Shown: piece after piece, positions 1 through 8,400 of the stretch
How positions within the stretch are numbered: the stretch's first letter is position 1
Layout of the letters: every line of letters starts with the position of its first letter
From: Rathayibacter rhapontici
Lineage (GTDB): Bacteria; Actinomycetota; Actinomycetes; Actinomycetales; Microbacteriaceae
Direction of reading: 5' to 3'
Assembly: GCF_001995175.1 (NCBI RefSeq)
Contig: NZ_MUKN01000032.1
Span: 1 to 45,720 of the forward strand
DNA length: 45,720 nucleotides
Program-made: the position numbers and the translations under genes
Notes under the pieces: generated by a model
What the model was told of the DNA's origin: nothing
Seen by the model: the letters and a program-made list of their open reading frames with translations, nothing else
Databases searched by the model: none

Positions 1-735
1 GCCGTGGTGCCGGCCCCCGTCCCGACGGCACCCGCGACAGCTGTCCCGTCCCCCGTCCCGACGACGACGGAGCCGCCGCGCCCGATACCGACGGCATCGA
101 TCCCAGCGACCCCGACCCCCGCACCGACACCGACACCGACACCGTCGGCGCCGACCCCCGCTCCGACGGGTCCGCCGCCGACCGCACCGCCGACGGACAC
201 TCCTCCGACCCTCGCCCTGACCGCCGACCCCTCGGGGAGGCTCCTCCCCGACGCGCACGGCACTGCCGCTCCGGAGGCGGTCGTGACCGTCGAGGACGCG
301 ACCACGGGTGCGGCCCGCGCCTCGACCCGCGCCGACGCCGACGGCGCCTGGTCGATCGAGCCGCTGCCCCTCCCTCCGGGCGCCACGACGATCGTCGCCG
401 TCTCCGGCGGGCGCAGCACCCCGCTGACCGTCCGGCTGCAGGCTCCCCGACCGCTCGCTCCACCGACGGCGAGCGCCGGCGACGGCGTCCCGCTCGTCGT
501 GCTGTCGGCGACCGGACAGGTGGACGTGCTCGTCGACGGCGTCCTCCGGCGGAGCGTCCCGGCGCGGGCTCCGGGGTTCACGGTCTCACTCGACCTCGCC
601 GGCGGCGAGCACCGCATCGGCGTGCGGTACGCCTCCGCGGACGGCCGCTACGGGGCCGAGGCGACCACGCGGGTGCGCGTCCTCCAGGACGCGCCCGCCA
701 GCAGGGCCACGGCCAGCACGAGTCCCGCCGCGTAG
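1..735 (+). CDS. Pro/Thr-rich surface protein with Ig-like region (5' end outside the window)
   Basis: The frame is open from the first base, so the gene almost certainly begins upstream and only its last ~244 codons are seen. The first ~65 visible residues are a low-complexity Pro/Thr/Ala spacer (PTPTPTP-type runs), typical of wall-spanning stalks in secreted actinobacterial proteins. Two beta-rich segments follow, at about residues 70-140 and 155-230, and look like bacterial Ig-type domains (for example ADGAWSIEPLPLPPGATTI). No sorting signal or transmembrane helix is visible at the C-terminus. The last 88 bp overlap the 3' end of the MFS gene on the other strand, an unusually long tail-to-tail overlap. 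The function is unknown; a role at the cell surface is inferred only from composition. Confidence 0.6.
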   Translation, partial: AVVPAPVPTAPATAVPSPVPTTTEPPRPIPTASIPATPTPAPTPTPTPSAPTPAPTGPPPTAPPTDTPPTLALTADPSGRLLPDAHGTAAPEAVVTVEDATTGAARASTRADADGAWSIEPLPLPPGATTIVAVSGGRSTPLTVRLQAPRPLAPPTASAGDGVPLVVLSATGQVDVLVDGVLRRSVPARAPGFTVSLDLAGGEHRIGVRYASADGRYGAEATTRVRVLQDAPASRATASTSPAA

Positions 736-1882
736 ACCACGGCGGTGCTCTCGAGGCCGAACGCCCCGTAGACGACCGAGCCGACGAGCGCTCCCGCTCC
801 GATGCCGGCGTGAACGATGCCGTGTAGACCGCCGTCGCGGTGTCGCGGATGAGCGGATCCGCCACCTGCAGCAGCCGTGTCTGCAGCAGCGAGGGCAGCA
901 CCCCGAACGCCACTCCCCACACCGTGAACGCGGGCAGGGCGAGCAGCGGCTGCACCGGCGCGAGGTTGAGCACGACGGACGACACGAGGACGACGCCCAG
1001 CGCGAGCAGGAGGGCGGCGACCGGGCGGCGGGTGACCGCTCGCGTGCCGGCGATGACGAGTCCGACCGCTCCGGCGGCTCCGTAGACGAACAGCAGCGGC
1101 GACACCGCCCCGGCGGGCGCCTCCATCCGCTCGGTCGCGAAGGGGACGAGATAGGTGGTGAAGGCGTAGTGGCCGGTCATCGCCACGGCGACCGCGACGC
1201 ACAGCACGGCGACCGAGCCGACGCCCCGGCCGGGCCGCAGCGCCTGGATCGATCCCGTGGTGGTGGTCGGGACGGGAGTCTCGACGCCCGGGAGCACGCG
1301 GAGGACCAGCAGGACCCCCAGGGCCATCAGCCCGGCCACGATCAGGAACGACACCCGCCAGCCGACGAGCTGCCCGAGCGCCGTGCCCAGCGGGACGCCG
1401 AGGACGAAGGCGAGCGTGCCGCCCGCGAAGGTCACCGCCACCGCCCGGCCGAGGTCGCGCGGGCGGACGAGGCGGGCGGAGTAGGCGCCGACGACCGCCC
1501 AGAAGAGCCCGTGCCCCGCGCCGCCGACGATCCGGGCGGCGATGAGGAGGGGGTAGCTGGGCGCGAGCGCCGTGGCCACCGTGCCCAGGGTCAGCACGAC
1601 GAGGACCGCGATCAGGAGGGTCCGCCTGGGCACCCGACGGGTGAGCAGCGCCAGCGGAGTGCTCGAGAGCACCACGGTGAACGCGAAGACGGTGACGAGG
1701 AGACCCGCCTGCGCCGGGGAGACGCCGAAGGACGCACCGAGCTCCGGGAGCAGCCCGGTGGGCATCATCTCGGCGGTGACGGAGAGGAAGATCACGCTCG
1801 AGAGGACGAGGAGCGGCGGCCAGGGGAAGCGGTCGCGAGCGGTCGGGGGCGCGGTGCGGACGGGGAGGACGGGTGAGGACAT
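648..1882 (-). pseudogene. MFS transporter, frameshifted near 811
   Basis: This encodes a major facilitator superfamily exporter of the DHA1 drug/sugar-efflux type. The ATG is at 1882. The first ~355 residues read normally, with repeated hydrophobic helices, TM1 near residues 25-45, and a motif-A-like loop after TM2 (LALLTRRVPRRTL). After AVYTASF the frame runs into Arg/Ser-rich nonsense. The expected C-terminus (AGIGAGALVGSVVYGAFGLE, then a last helix ending in VVASAP) lies in the next frame. Restoring one A (TTCACGCC to TTCAACGCC) near 810-812 gives a ~411-residue protein of normal MFS length. It is divergent from purU. Substrate cannot be predicted. The lesion could be a real mutation or an assembly error; the pattern across the window favours error. 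Confidence 0.85.
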
Positions 1883-2064
1883 CGGAGTGCTCCGAGAGGC
1901 GAGTCCTGCCGCGGCGGCGGCCCCGCTCGAGGCGGTGGCGGCCCGAGGGCGGGGGATCGGCTGCGCGCCGTCGTGCGCGCCCGGGGCCGCGGGGAGTGCC
2001 GACGACCGCTGCCAGCCTACCCGCTGGCCCGGGGAGGGGTCCAGGACGGGCGGCTCCTGGCCGT

Positions 2065-2070
2065 TATCCT
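2065..2070 (+). promoter_or_regulatory. Putative -10 of a leaderless purU promoter
   Basis: TATCCT lies exactly 6 nt before the purU ATG at 2077, and there is no Shine-Dalgarno. Transcription would start at or near the A of the start codon. No convincing -35 is visible. Confidence 0.5.
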
Positions 2071-2076
2071 GGGCGG

Positions 2077-3006
2077 ATGCAGTCCGACCCCGCCGCGCCC
2101 GCCTCCGACCTGCCCGTGCCCGCCGGCACCGAGTTCGGCGAGGCCGGCGATCGAGGTCCCGGCAACCACTGGACCCTCACCTTCGCGTGCCCGGACCTGC
2201 CCGGCATCGTCCACGCCGTCTCGGGCGCGGTCGTGCACGCGCGCGGCAACATCACCGAGAGCCAGCAGTTCTCCAGCGCCGACACCGGTCGCTTCTTCAT
2301 GCGCCTGCAGGTCGAGTCGCCGGTGACCCGCGAGGAGTTCGAACGGGCGCTCCAGCCCATCACCGAGCACTACGGGATGACCTGGCGGCTGGACGTCGTC
2401 GGGCGGCCCCTCCGGACCCTGGTGCTGGCCTCGACGGCGGCGCACTGCGTCAACGACCTGCTGTTCCGCCAGCGCGCCGGGCAGCTCGCGGTGGACGTGC
2501 CGCTGATCCTCTCGAACCACGGGGCGCTGCGCGACCTGGCCGAGTTCTACGGAGTGCCGTTCGAGTCGCGCGCGGTCGTGTCGCCGGAGTCGAAGCGGGC
2601 GTTCGAGGAGCGGGTCGTCGAGGTCGTCGAGCAGCACGACATCGAGCTCGTCGTGCTCGCGCGCTACATGCAGATCCTCTCCCCCGAGCTCTGCGCCCGT
2701 CTCGCCGGCCGCGCCATCAACATCCACCACTCTTTCCTGCCCGGCTTCAAGGGCGCGAACCCCTACAAGCAGGCGCACGCACGCGGCGTGAAGCTGATCG
2801 GCGCGACGGCCCACTTCGTCACGAGCGACCTCGACGAGGGACCGATCATCGAGCAGAACGTGGTGCGCGTCGACCACTCGCACTCCCCCGCGCAGCTCGT
2901 CGCGATCGGTCAGGACGAGGAGAGCCGCACCCTCACCCAGGCGGTGAAGTGGTTCGCGGAGGACCGCGTGCTGCTCGACGGGGCGCGCACGATCATCTTC
3001 AAGTAG
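2077..3006 (+). CDS. purU: Formyltetrahydrofolate deformylase PurU
   Basis: PurU hydrolyses 10-formyl-tetrahydrofolate to formate and THF in the cytosol, balancing one-carbon pools and supplying formate for purine synthesis. The 309-residue protein has an ACT domain (about residues 30-105) followed by a formyltransferase-fold catalytic domain (about 112-305). The fold's signature is clear: IHHSFLP at 216-222 with the catalytic His, and TSDLDEGPI at 249-257 with the catalytic Asp. Length matches the family. The frame is open further upstream, but ATG 2077 fits because it precedes the ACT domain by a short tail and sits 6 nt after a -10-like TATCCT. Its stop overlaps by 8 bp the end of the membrane-protein gene on the other strand. 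It stands alone rather than in the purH-purN cluster at 18.6-20.8 kb. Confidence 0.95.
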   Translation: MQSDPAAPASDLPVPAGTEFGEAGDRGPGNHWTLTFACPDLPGIVHAVSGAVVHARGNITESQQFSSADTGRFFMRLQVESPVTREEFERALQPITEHYGMTWRLDVVGRPLRTLVLASTAAHCVNDLLFRQRAGQLAVDVPLILSNHGALRDLAEFYGVPFESRAVVSPESKRAFEERVVEVVEQHDIELVVLARYMQILSPELCARLAGRAINIHHSFLPGFKGANPYKQAHARGVKLIGATAHFVTSDLDEGPIIEQNVVRVDHSHSPAQLVAIGQDEESRTLTQAVKWFAEDRVLLDGARTIIFK

Positions 3007-3786
3007 CCGAGCCTCCGGCCGCCGCCGGTTCGGCGGGCGCGGCCCGGCTCAGCGGCAGCCTAGCGGCGAGCGCCAGCGGGATCGCGAGGACGGCCAGGAC
3101 CGCGAGCTCGACGTCCCGCTGGTCCGGGGCGACGAAGGAGAGCACGAGCTCCGGGGCGACCATCGCGACGACGACGACGGAGTAGCTCGCCGCGATCCCT
3201 GCGACGACCAAGGCTGTCGCGAGGACGAGGGCCGCGATCGCGTCCCGCGCCACCCCGGCGATGCCGCGGGACGGGAACGCCCCGCACAGTGCGGGGGACC
3301 GAGGACGGCGAGGACCGGTGCACCGGGCCCCATCCAGCCGTTCGTCGTCGCCGCCGCGACGAGGACCACGAGGCCGAGGACGCAGGCGAGCGCCAGGAGT
3401 CGAGCCGGCGCCGTCCGCCCCGCCAGGGCCAGACCGGCGGCGACCGCGAGACCCGCCGCGACGAGGACCGTCGGATTCGAGAAGGGTCCGAGGAAGCCCT
3501 CGGAGAGGGGGCCTCCGCTCCACGAGACCGTGACCGCGTAGAGGAGGGCGAGCACCGCCGCGACGACGAGTGCAGCGGCCGTCGTCCTCCGACGGTCGCT
3601 CCGACGCCAGGAGTGGTGCGCGATGCCGTCGATCACGAGGTGCAGAGCCTCACCACGAGCGGGGTGCTCGCGGCCGTGGGCCTCCGCGTCGTCGAGGAGC
3701 ATCCCGAGCACGACGTCGCCGTGCTCGCGCCGCCAGTCCTCCGGGTACCAGCGGAGGAGGCGGCGGTAGCTCCGCTCGGCGCTCAT
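2999..3786 (-). pseudogene. PadR-linked multi-TM membrane protein, frameshifted near 3295
   Basis: The ATG (3786) overlaps the TGA of the upstream padR gene (ATGA), so the two are probably translationally coupled. The N-terminal ~60 residues are soluble and resemble the small prefix domain seen in PadR-partner membrane proteins (RRLLRWYPEDWRREHGDVVL). Hydrophobic helices follow (AAALVVAAVLALLYAV; NPTVLVAAGLAVAAGLAL). The reading frame is lost at a run of five G (3293-3297, plus strand). A sixth base would restore ALCGAFPSRGIAGVARDAI and two further helices, giving ~262 residues with a stop at 2999. Such proteins are usually permeases or uncharacterised membrane proteins repressed by their PadR neighbour. 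No substrate can be assigned. Confidence 0.75.
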
Positions 3787-4118
3787 GCCGTCACTCCCTC
3801 GGGCCGCTCGGACAGGCCCGCCCGCGCCTGCTCGACCATCGTCTCGAGGCGGCCGAGTTCCGCAGCGAGGGCCGCGGCTCCGGCGCCGGTCAGCCGGAAG
3901 AACCGCCGCAGCCGTCCGTCCGACACCTCCTCGCCGTCGACCGCCACGAGCCCGTCGGCCGCGAGACGCTCGAGCGCGGAGTAGAGCGTCGGAACCTTCA
4001 GCACCGCCTCTCCGGAGGAGAGCTCGCGGGCCTCGGCCAGGATCGCGTAGCCGTGCCTCCTCCCCCGCGACAGCACGGTCAGGATCCAGAACGCCGTGGG
4101 CGGGAGAGCAGGTGTCAT
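3783..4118 (-). CDS. PadR-family transcriptional regulator
   Basis: A 111-residue winged-helix protein of the short PadR class. It has the conserved core: an N-terminal helix (AFWILTVLSRGRRHGYAIL), the recognition region (GEAVLKVPTLYSALERLAADG) and the wing (GRLRRFFRLTGAGAAAL), followed by a C-terminal dimerisation helix. Family members are dimeric repressors that often control their own operon together with a membrane protein or drug pump. The coupled downstream membrane-protein gene fits that arrangement. The ATG at 4118 lies 7 nt after a TACTCT -10-like hexamer, itself inside a 10-bp palindrome that could be the autoregulatory operator. No ligand can be inferred. Confidence 0.9.
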   Translation of the reverse strand: MTPALPPTAFWILTVLSRGRRHGYAILAEARELSSGEAVLKVPTLYSALERLAADGLVAVDGEEVSDGRLRRFFRLTGAGAAALAAELGRLETMVEQARAGLSERPEGVTA

Positions 4119-4125
4119 GATCGCG

Positions 4126-4135
4126 AGAGTACTCT
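4126..4135. promoter_or_regulatory. Palindrome overlapping the padR -10
   Basis: AGAGTACTCT is a perfect 10-bp palindrome. Its left part, read on the minus strand, supplies the -10-like TACTCT located 7 nt before the padR ATG. A protein bound here would block initiation, so it is a candidate PadR operator. This rests on position and symmetry only. Confidence 0.45.
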
Positions 4136-4175
4136 TGTGACGAGAATAGAGGAAGCTCGAGCGACGACGGCGGCG

Positions 4176-4481
4176 TCACTCCCCCAGGGTGATGGCGCGG
4201 AGAGCGCGGACGTGCGAGTCGAACGCGGCGGCTCCGGCCCGGGTCAGCGACACCCACGTCACGCGCCGCGAGTCGCTCCGGGCGGAGGACGAGCTCTTGA
4301 CGCTGCTGGTGAAGCCGGCGTCGGCGAGGACTTTCAGGTGCTTCGAGAGCGTCGCGTCGCTCACTCCGAGAGTGTCGCGCAGGACGCCGAAGTCGACCCC
4401 GTCGCCAGCGCGCAGCAGGCCGCAGATGCGCAGCCGGAGCGGTGCGTGGATGACCTCGTCGAACCGCGCCTCAGCGAACAC
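4176..4481 (-). CDS. Small winged-helix (ArsR/MarR-like, HTH_20-type) regulator
   Basis: The protein has about 101 residues with a GTG start at 4481, overlapping the end of the upstream membrane-protein gene by 11 bp, which implies coupled translation. The sequence is one winged-helix domain: FDEVIHAPLRLRICGLLRAG, then GVLRDTLGVSDATLSKHLKV as the helix-turn-helix, then a wing with a Ser/Arg-rich tip and SLTRAGAAAF. It resembles the one-domain regulators encoded beside a small membrane partner in actinobacteria. No metal-binding Cys pair is present, so metal sensing is unlikely. The inverted repeat at 4901-4921 ahead of the operon is a plausible target. Confidence 0.85.
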   Translation of the reverse strand: MFAEARFDEVIHAPLRLRICGLLRAGDGVDFGVLRDTLGVSDATLSKHLKVLADAGFTSSVKSSSSARSDSRRVTWVSLTRAGAAAFDSHVRALRAITLGE

Positions 4482-4896
4482 GCCGCATCCGCTCGCGAGC
4501 CGCGGCGGTGAAGGCGAAGGTGGCGCCGACTCCGACCGCGAACGCCACCGCCGTCGGCAGGGCCACCCAGCCGCGCAGATCGAACGAGGCGAACCCGAGG
4601 GCGACGCTGTAGAGCGCAAGCACCAGGACGAGCGCCGCCCCGGTGAGCAGCCACGGCATCGCGCCGAGGCGTCCGAGCGCGACACCGGTCGCGCGACGGT
4701 AGGCCCAGAGCAGCACGGCACCGAGGGCGAGCGCGGGCAGGATCCCGCCGGGCAGGTCCTCGCCGGCGGCGGGGCGCACCACGAAGAGTGCGGCGACCAC
4801 GCCGAAGCCGATGCCGAGCCACCAGGGGGTGCGGACACGGTCGGCCAGACGGGCGCGGTCAGCGGACAGCTCGCGGAGGATGTCATCGTTTTCCAT
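4471..4896 (-). CDS. Small membrane protein, partner of the HTH regulator
   Basis: The protein has about 141 residues from ATG 4896 (MENDDILRELSADRARLADR). After a charged N-terminal helix it has four predicted membrane segments (WWLGIGFGVVAALFVV; LPALALGAVLLWAY; WLLTGAALVLVLALYSVAL; ALPTAVAFAVGVGATFAFTA) and a short basic tail. Its stop overlaps the start of the HTH gene by 11 bp, so the two form an operon. I do not recognise a named family. A sensory or accessory role for the regulator is possible but not shown. An earlier in-frame Met exists at 4932, but it would place the inverted repeat and the presumed promoter inside the coding sequence. Confidence 0.75.
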   Translation of the reverse strand: MENDDILRELSADRARLADRVRTPWWLGIGFGVVAALFVVRPAAGEDLPGGILPALALGAVLLWAYRRATGVALGRLGAMPWLLTGAALVLVLALYSVALGFASFDLRGWVALPTAVAFAVGVGATFAFTAAARERMRRVR

Positions 4897-4900
4897 GGTG

Positions 4901-4921
4901 GAAAGTCTTACAGAGACTTTC
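4901..4921. promoter_or_regulatory. Inverted repeat operator ahead of the HTH/membrane-protein operon
   Basis: The left arm GAAAGTCT (4901-4908) and right arm AGACTTTC (4914-4921) are perfect complements around a 5-nt spacer. On the minus strand the region carries TAAGAC 8 nt before the ATG at 4896 and TTGCCC about 16 nt further up, so the repeat lies between and over the promoter hexamers. That is the usual placement for an autorepressor site. The binding protein is inferred to be the co-transcribed regulator. Confidence 0.5.
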
Positions 4922-4964
4922 CGAGAGGGCAAGAGACTCTCGAACTCCGCCGAGGCGGGCCCGT

Positions 4965-4970
4965 TAGCAT
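4965..4970 (+). promoter_or_regulatory. Putative -10 of a leaderless promoter
   Basis: TAGCAT lies 7 nt before the GTG at 4978, with no Shine-Dalgarno. This supports GTG 4978 over the ATG that overlaps the hexamer at 4969. Confidence 0.45.
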
Positions 4971-4977
4971 GGTCCGC

Positions 4978-5346
4978 GTGAATTCAGCGAGAGCGACCGC
5001 AGCGGACCGCGACCCCCGGATCGGCCCGAACGCCGTCGTGCGCTTCGTGCTCGAGCTGTTCGCCCTGATCACCTTCGGCCTCTGGGGCTTCAGCAGCTTC
5101 GATGTGCCGCTGAACGTCGTCGTCGGCATCGGCGCTCCCGTTCTCGCCGCTCTCGTCTGGGCCCTCTTCCTCTCGCCGCGCGCCGTCCTCGCGATCGACG
5201 TCTACGGCCGCTCCCTGATCGAGCTCCTCGTCTTCGGAGCCGCGGCGCTCGCCTGGCTCGATCTCGGGCAGCCGGTCGTCGCGATCGCGTTCGGCGTCGT
5301 CGCGATCGTCTCGGGCGTCATCGCGGGGCGCCGCTCGATCTCCTAG
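4978..5346 (+). CDS. YrdB family membrane protein (DUF2568)
   Basis: The protein is about 122 residues with four hydrophobic helices (VRFVLELFALITFGLWGF; VVVGIGAPVLAALVWALFL; LLVFGAAALAWLDL; AIAFGVVAIVSGVI). The pattern RFVLELFALITFGLWGF with the following small-residue turn is typical of the YrdB/DUF2568 family, whose role is unknown. GTG 4978 was chosen over ATG 4969 because a -10-like TAGCAT ends 7 nt before it. The gene is monocistronic and converges on the S8 protease gene, with a nested hairpin between them. Confidence 0.8.
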   Translation: MNSARATAADRDPRIGPNAVVRFVLELFALITFGLWGFSSFDVPLNVVVGIGAPVLAALVWALFLSPRAVLAIDVYGRSLIELLVFGAAALAWLDLGQPVVAIAFGVVAIVSGVIAGRRSIS

Positions 5347-5363
5347 CCGCGCCGCCGACGACG

Positions 5364-5408
5364 GACGGCCGCCCCGCCGCTCCCGGAGGAGCGAGCAGGA
5401 CGGCCGTC
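5364..5408. terminator. Nested hairpin between convergent genes
   Basis: GACGGCCG (5364-5371) pairs with CGGCCGTC (5401-5408), and inside it GCTCC (5379-5383) pairs with GGAGC (5388-5392). It lies between the ends of two convergent genes, so it could terminate both. There is no T-run on either side, so efficiency is uncertain. Confidence 0.5.
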
Positions 5409-5424
5409 GTGTCGAGCGGAGCGA

Positions 5425-8400
5425 CTACTCCGCCGCGGTCTCCTCACGCAGCGCCACGGCGCGGCGTCGGACTCCCGTGATGACCGCTCCGGCGCCGATC
5501 AGCGCCAGCGCGGCGGCTCCGAGGAGCCCTCCCTGGAACCCCGTCGAGGGCAGGTGACCCGGTCCACCGGTGCCGGGCAGGCCCGGTCCGGAGGTCGGCG
5601 CCGACGTCGGCACGGGGCCCGCGGTCGGACCGGCGGTCGGAGTCGCCGTGGGCTCCGGCGCACCGGTGGGCGCAGGGGTCGCGGTCGGCTCGGCGGTCGG
5701 AGTCGCGGTCGGCTCAGCCGTCGGCGTCGCCGTCGGCTGCGGTCCGGGCGAGACGTCCTCGGTCACGTCGACGCTCACGAGCGTCGCGAGTCCCGACTCC
5801 GCGTAGGCGATGCGCCCGAGGTACTGCGCGGGGCCCGCCAGATCCGACCAGGAGACCGAGTAGGACGTGGGCTCGCCGAGCACGGCGTCCACGGTCTCGG
5901 GCTCGGTGGTGAGCGAGCCGAGGCCGCCCTCCTCGGTGACGACGAAGCTGCGCAGGTCGAACGCGACGGTGTCGTCGGATCCGACGGCGTAGATGTCGGC
6001 GGTCACCCGGTAGGTGCCCGCGTCCGGCGAGTCGAGGTCGACCCGCTCGTCGGCCGACGCCGTGGCCGAGACGGCCTCGCCCACGGGCTCGCCCTCGGAG
6101 TCGAGCAGCTCGACGTACAGGTCCAGGTCGGACGTGTCGTCGATCGCGTCGAGGTCGAAGCGCGCGAAGGTCGCGCCCTCGGGCACCTCGATGCTCGTCA
6201 CGAACGTCTCACCCGCGGGCAGGACGCCCGAGTGCCCGTCCTCGGCCGACTCGTCCTCGGCCAGCACTCCGCGGGCCAGACCGGTCGGGGAGAGCGGCAG
6301 CGCACCGTCGATGCCGGGCGTGATCGTGGCGGTCGTGGATCCGGTCGAACCGGAGCCGGAGACCTCGAAGGGCGCGTCGAGCAGTACCGGGCGCACGGCC
6401 ACGGGGCTGCGCACCTCGTGCTCGGCGCTCGTCCACGTCAGGTAGCCCGTCGCGAAGTCGGCGAGCTCGGCGTCCTCGGTCGTGAAGGTCACCGTGTACT
6501 CGGCGCTCTCTCCCGCCGCCCCGAAGGACAGCGTCTGAGGCGAGACGACGGCGTCGATGCCGGGCATGTCGATCGAGGCGGTGTAGGCGCCGGGACCGGT
6601 CGAGGTGACCGTGCGGGTGACCGTCTGCGTGCCCGCGAGCGAGCCGATGGCGATCGAGGGCTGGTTGAGGTCGGACGGGTCGATGGCGTCGACCGCGAAG
6701 TCGGGGTCGAACACGTAGCCCGCGCCCTTGAGGAACGCGATCCAGTCGGTCGGGCCGCTCTCGTAGAGCAGTCCCGGGTCGAGGAACGCGGTCGGGTCGA
6801 CGTGCCCGGCGCCCTGCGCGAAGACGTCGGTGGAGGGGTTCCCCGCCTGGTCGACGCTGTCGTACGCGGTCGTCATCATGGCCGACTTCACGGCCGACGG
6901 GGAGGCGGTCGGAGAGACGCCGAGGATCAGCGCGGCCAGTCCTGCCACGTGCGGCGAGGACATCGAGGTCCCCGACTCGAACGCGAAGGCGGGGTCGTCG
7001 CCCTCCTCGTTGAAGGAGTCGGCGAGGATCGCGACTCCGGGAGCCGTGAGGTCGGGCTTGAGCACGTCGCTGCCGTCGGCCTCGGCCGGACCGCGCGACG
7101 AGAAGCCCGCGACCTGCGGGACGGGGATCTCGGCGCCCGTGAGGTTGCCCTCGCTGAGCTCGACGGTGGCGCCGTCGGTGGAGGCGTACTCGGTGATCGC
7201 CTCGTAGGCCTGGGAGTCGATCTGGATGGTCGGGACCGAGTGGTCGTCGACGTGGAGCGCGTTGGGGGTCGGGTTCAGCAGCAGCATGCCGACGCCGCCG
7301 GCCCGCTCGACCTCGGCCGACTTCGAGACGCGGGCGGTGGTGCCCGCGGTGCAGGCCACGACGGTGCCCTCCACCTTCTCCGGGTCCAGCGTGCCGGGCG
7401 CGCAGATCTCGGGCGTCTCGGTGCCGGAGCGCACGACTGCGGCGCTGTTCACCAGCGGAGCCTCCAGGTCCTCGTGGACCGAGATGGAGCCGCCCACGAA
7501 CGCCTGGCCGTCACCCAGGGTGGCGGTCGCGGTGTAGGAGGGGATCGAGGAGGCGGCGACCGTGGTGTACCACGGCGAGGCGTGGTCGAGGGTCGAGTCG
7601 CCGGGGCCGGAGTTGCCCGCCGAGGCCGCCACGAAGACGCCCGCCGCCGCGGCGTTCAGGAACGCCTCGTCGTAGAGGGTGAGCGTGGAGGTCGCGGAGC
7701 CGCCGCCGATCGAGAAGTTGATCACGTCGACGCCGTCCTTCACGGCCGCTTCGATCGCACCGAGGATGCCGGGGCCGGAGCAGAAGTCGTCGTCATCCGT
7801 GCCCTCGACGTCGCCGTTCCAGCAGACCTTGTAGGCCGCGACCTTCGCCGCCGGGGCGACACCCGAGATGGTGCCGTAGTCGTAGCCGTCGACGCTCGCC
7901 TCGACGTCCGCGTTGCCGGCGGCGGTGCTCGCGGTGTGCGAGCCGTGCCCGTCGGCGTCGCGGGGGGAGAGGAACTCGGGGTTGTCGTCCGAGCCGACCT
8001 TCTCGGACTCGCCGAGGAACCAGCGCGCACCGATCAGCTTCTGGCTGCACTCGTCGCCGTCCCACTGCTGGGAGGAGTCGGAGCCGGTCTCGCACGCTCC
8101 GACGAACTCGCCGCCGTCGGACTTGCGGTAGGTGATCGTCTCGCCGTCGGTGTACGGCGCCGCTCCGGGCGACGTGGCCAGGGGCGGTCCGTCGAACGAG
8201 GGGTTCTCGGGCGCGATGCCGGAGTCGATGACACCGACGACGATGCCCGCGCCCGCGGCGTCGACGCCGCCGACCGCGTTCCAGACGCCGTCCTCGCCCT
8301 CGAGGCCGAGGAAGTCGGTCGAGCGCTGCTGCCCGGTGTCGAGCACGGGAGTCCCCTCGCCCGGCTCCGCCATGACCAGCGGAGCGGTCTGCGCGGCTCC

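Noticed and set aside
4969..4977. ATG at 4969 as the start of the YrdB-like gene
   Set aside because: The ATG overlaps a good -10-like hexamer, and GTG 4978 has the 7-nt spacing seen for other leaderless genes here.
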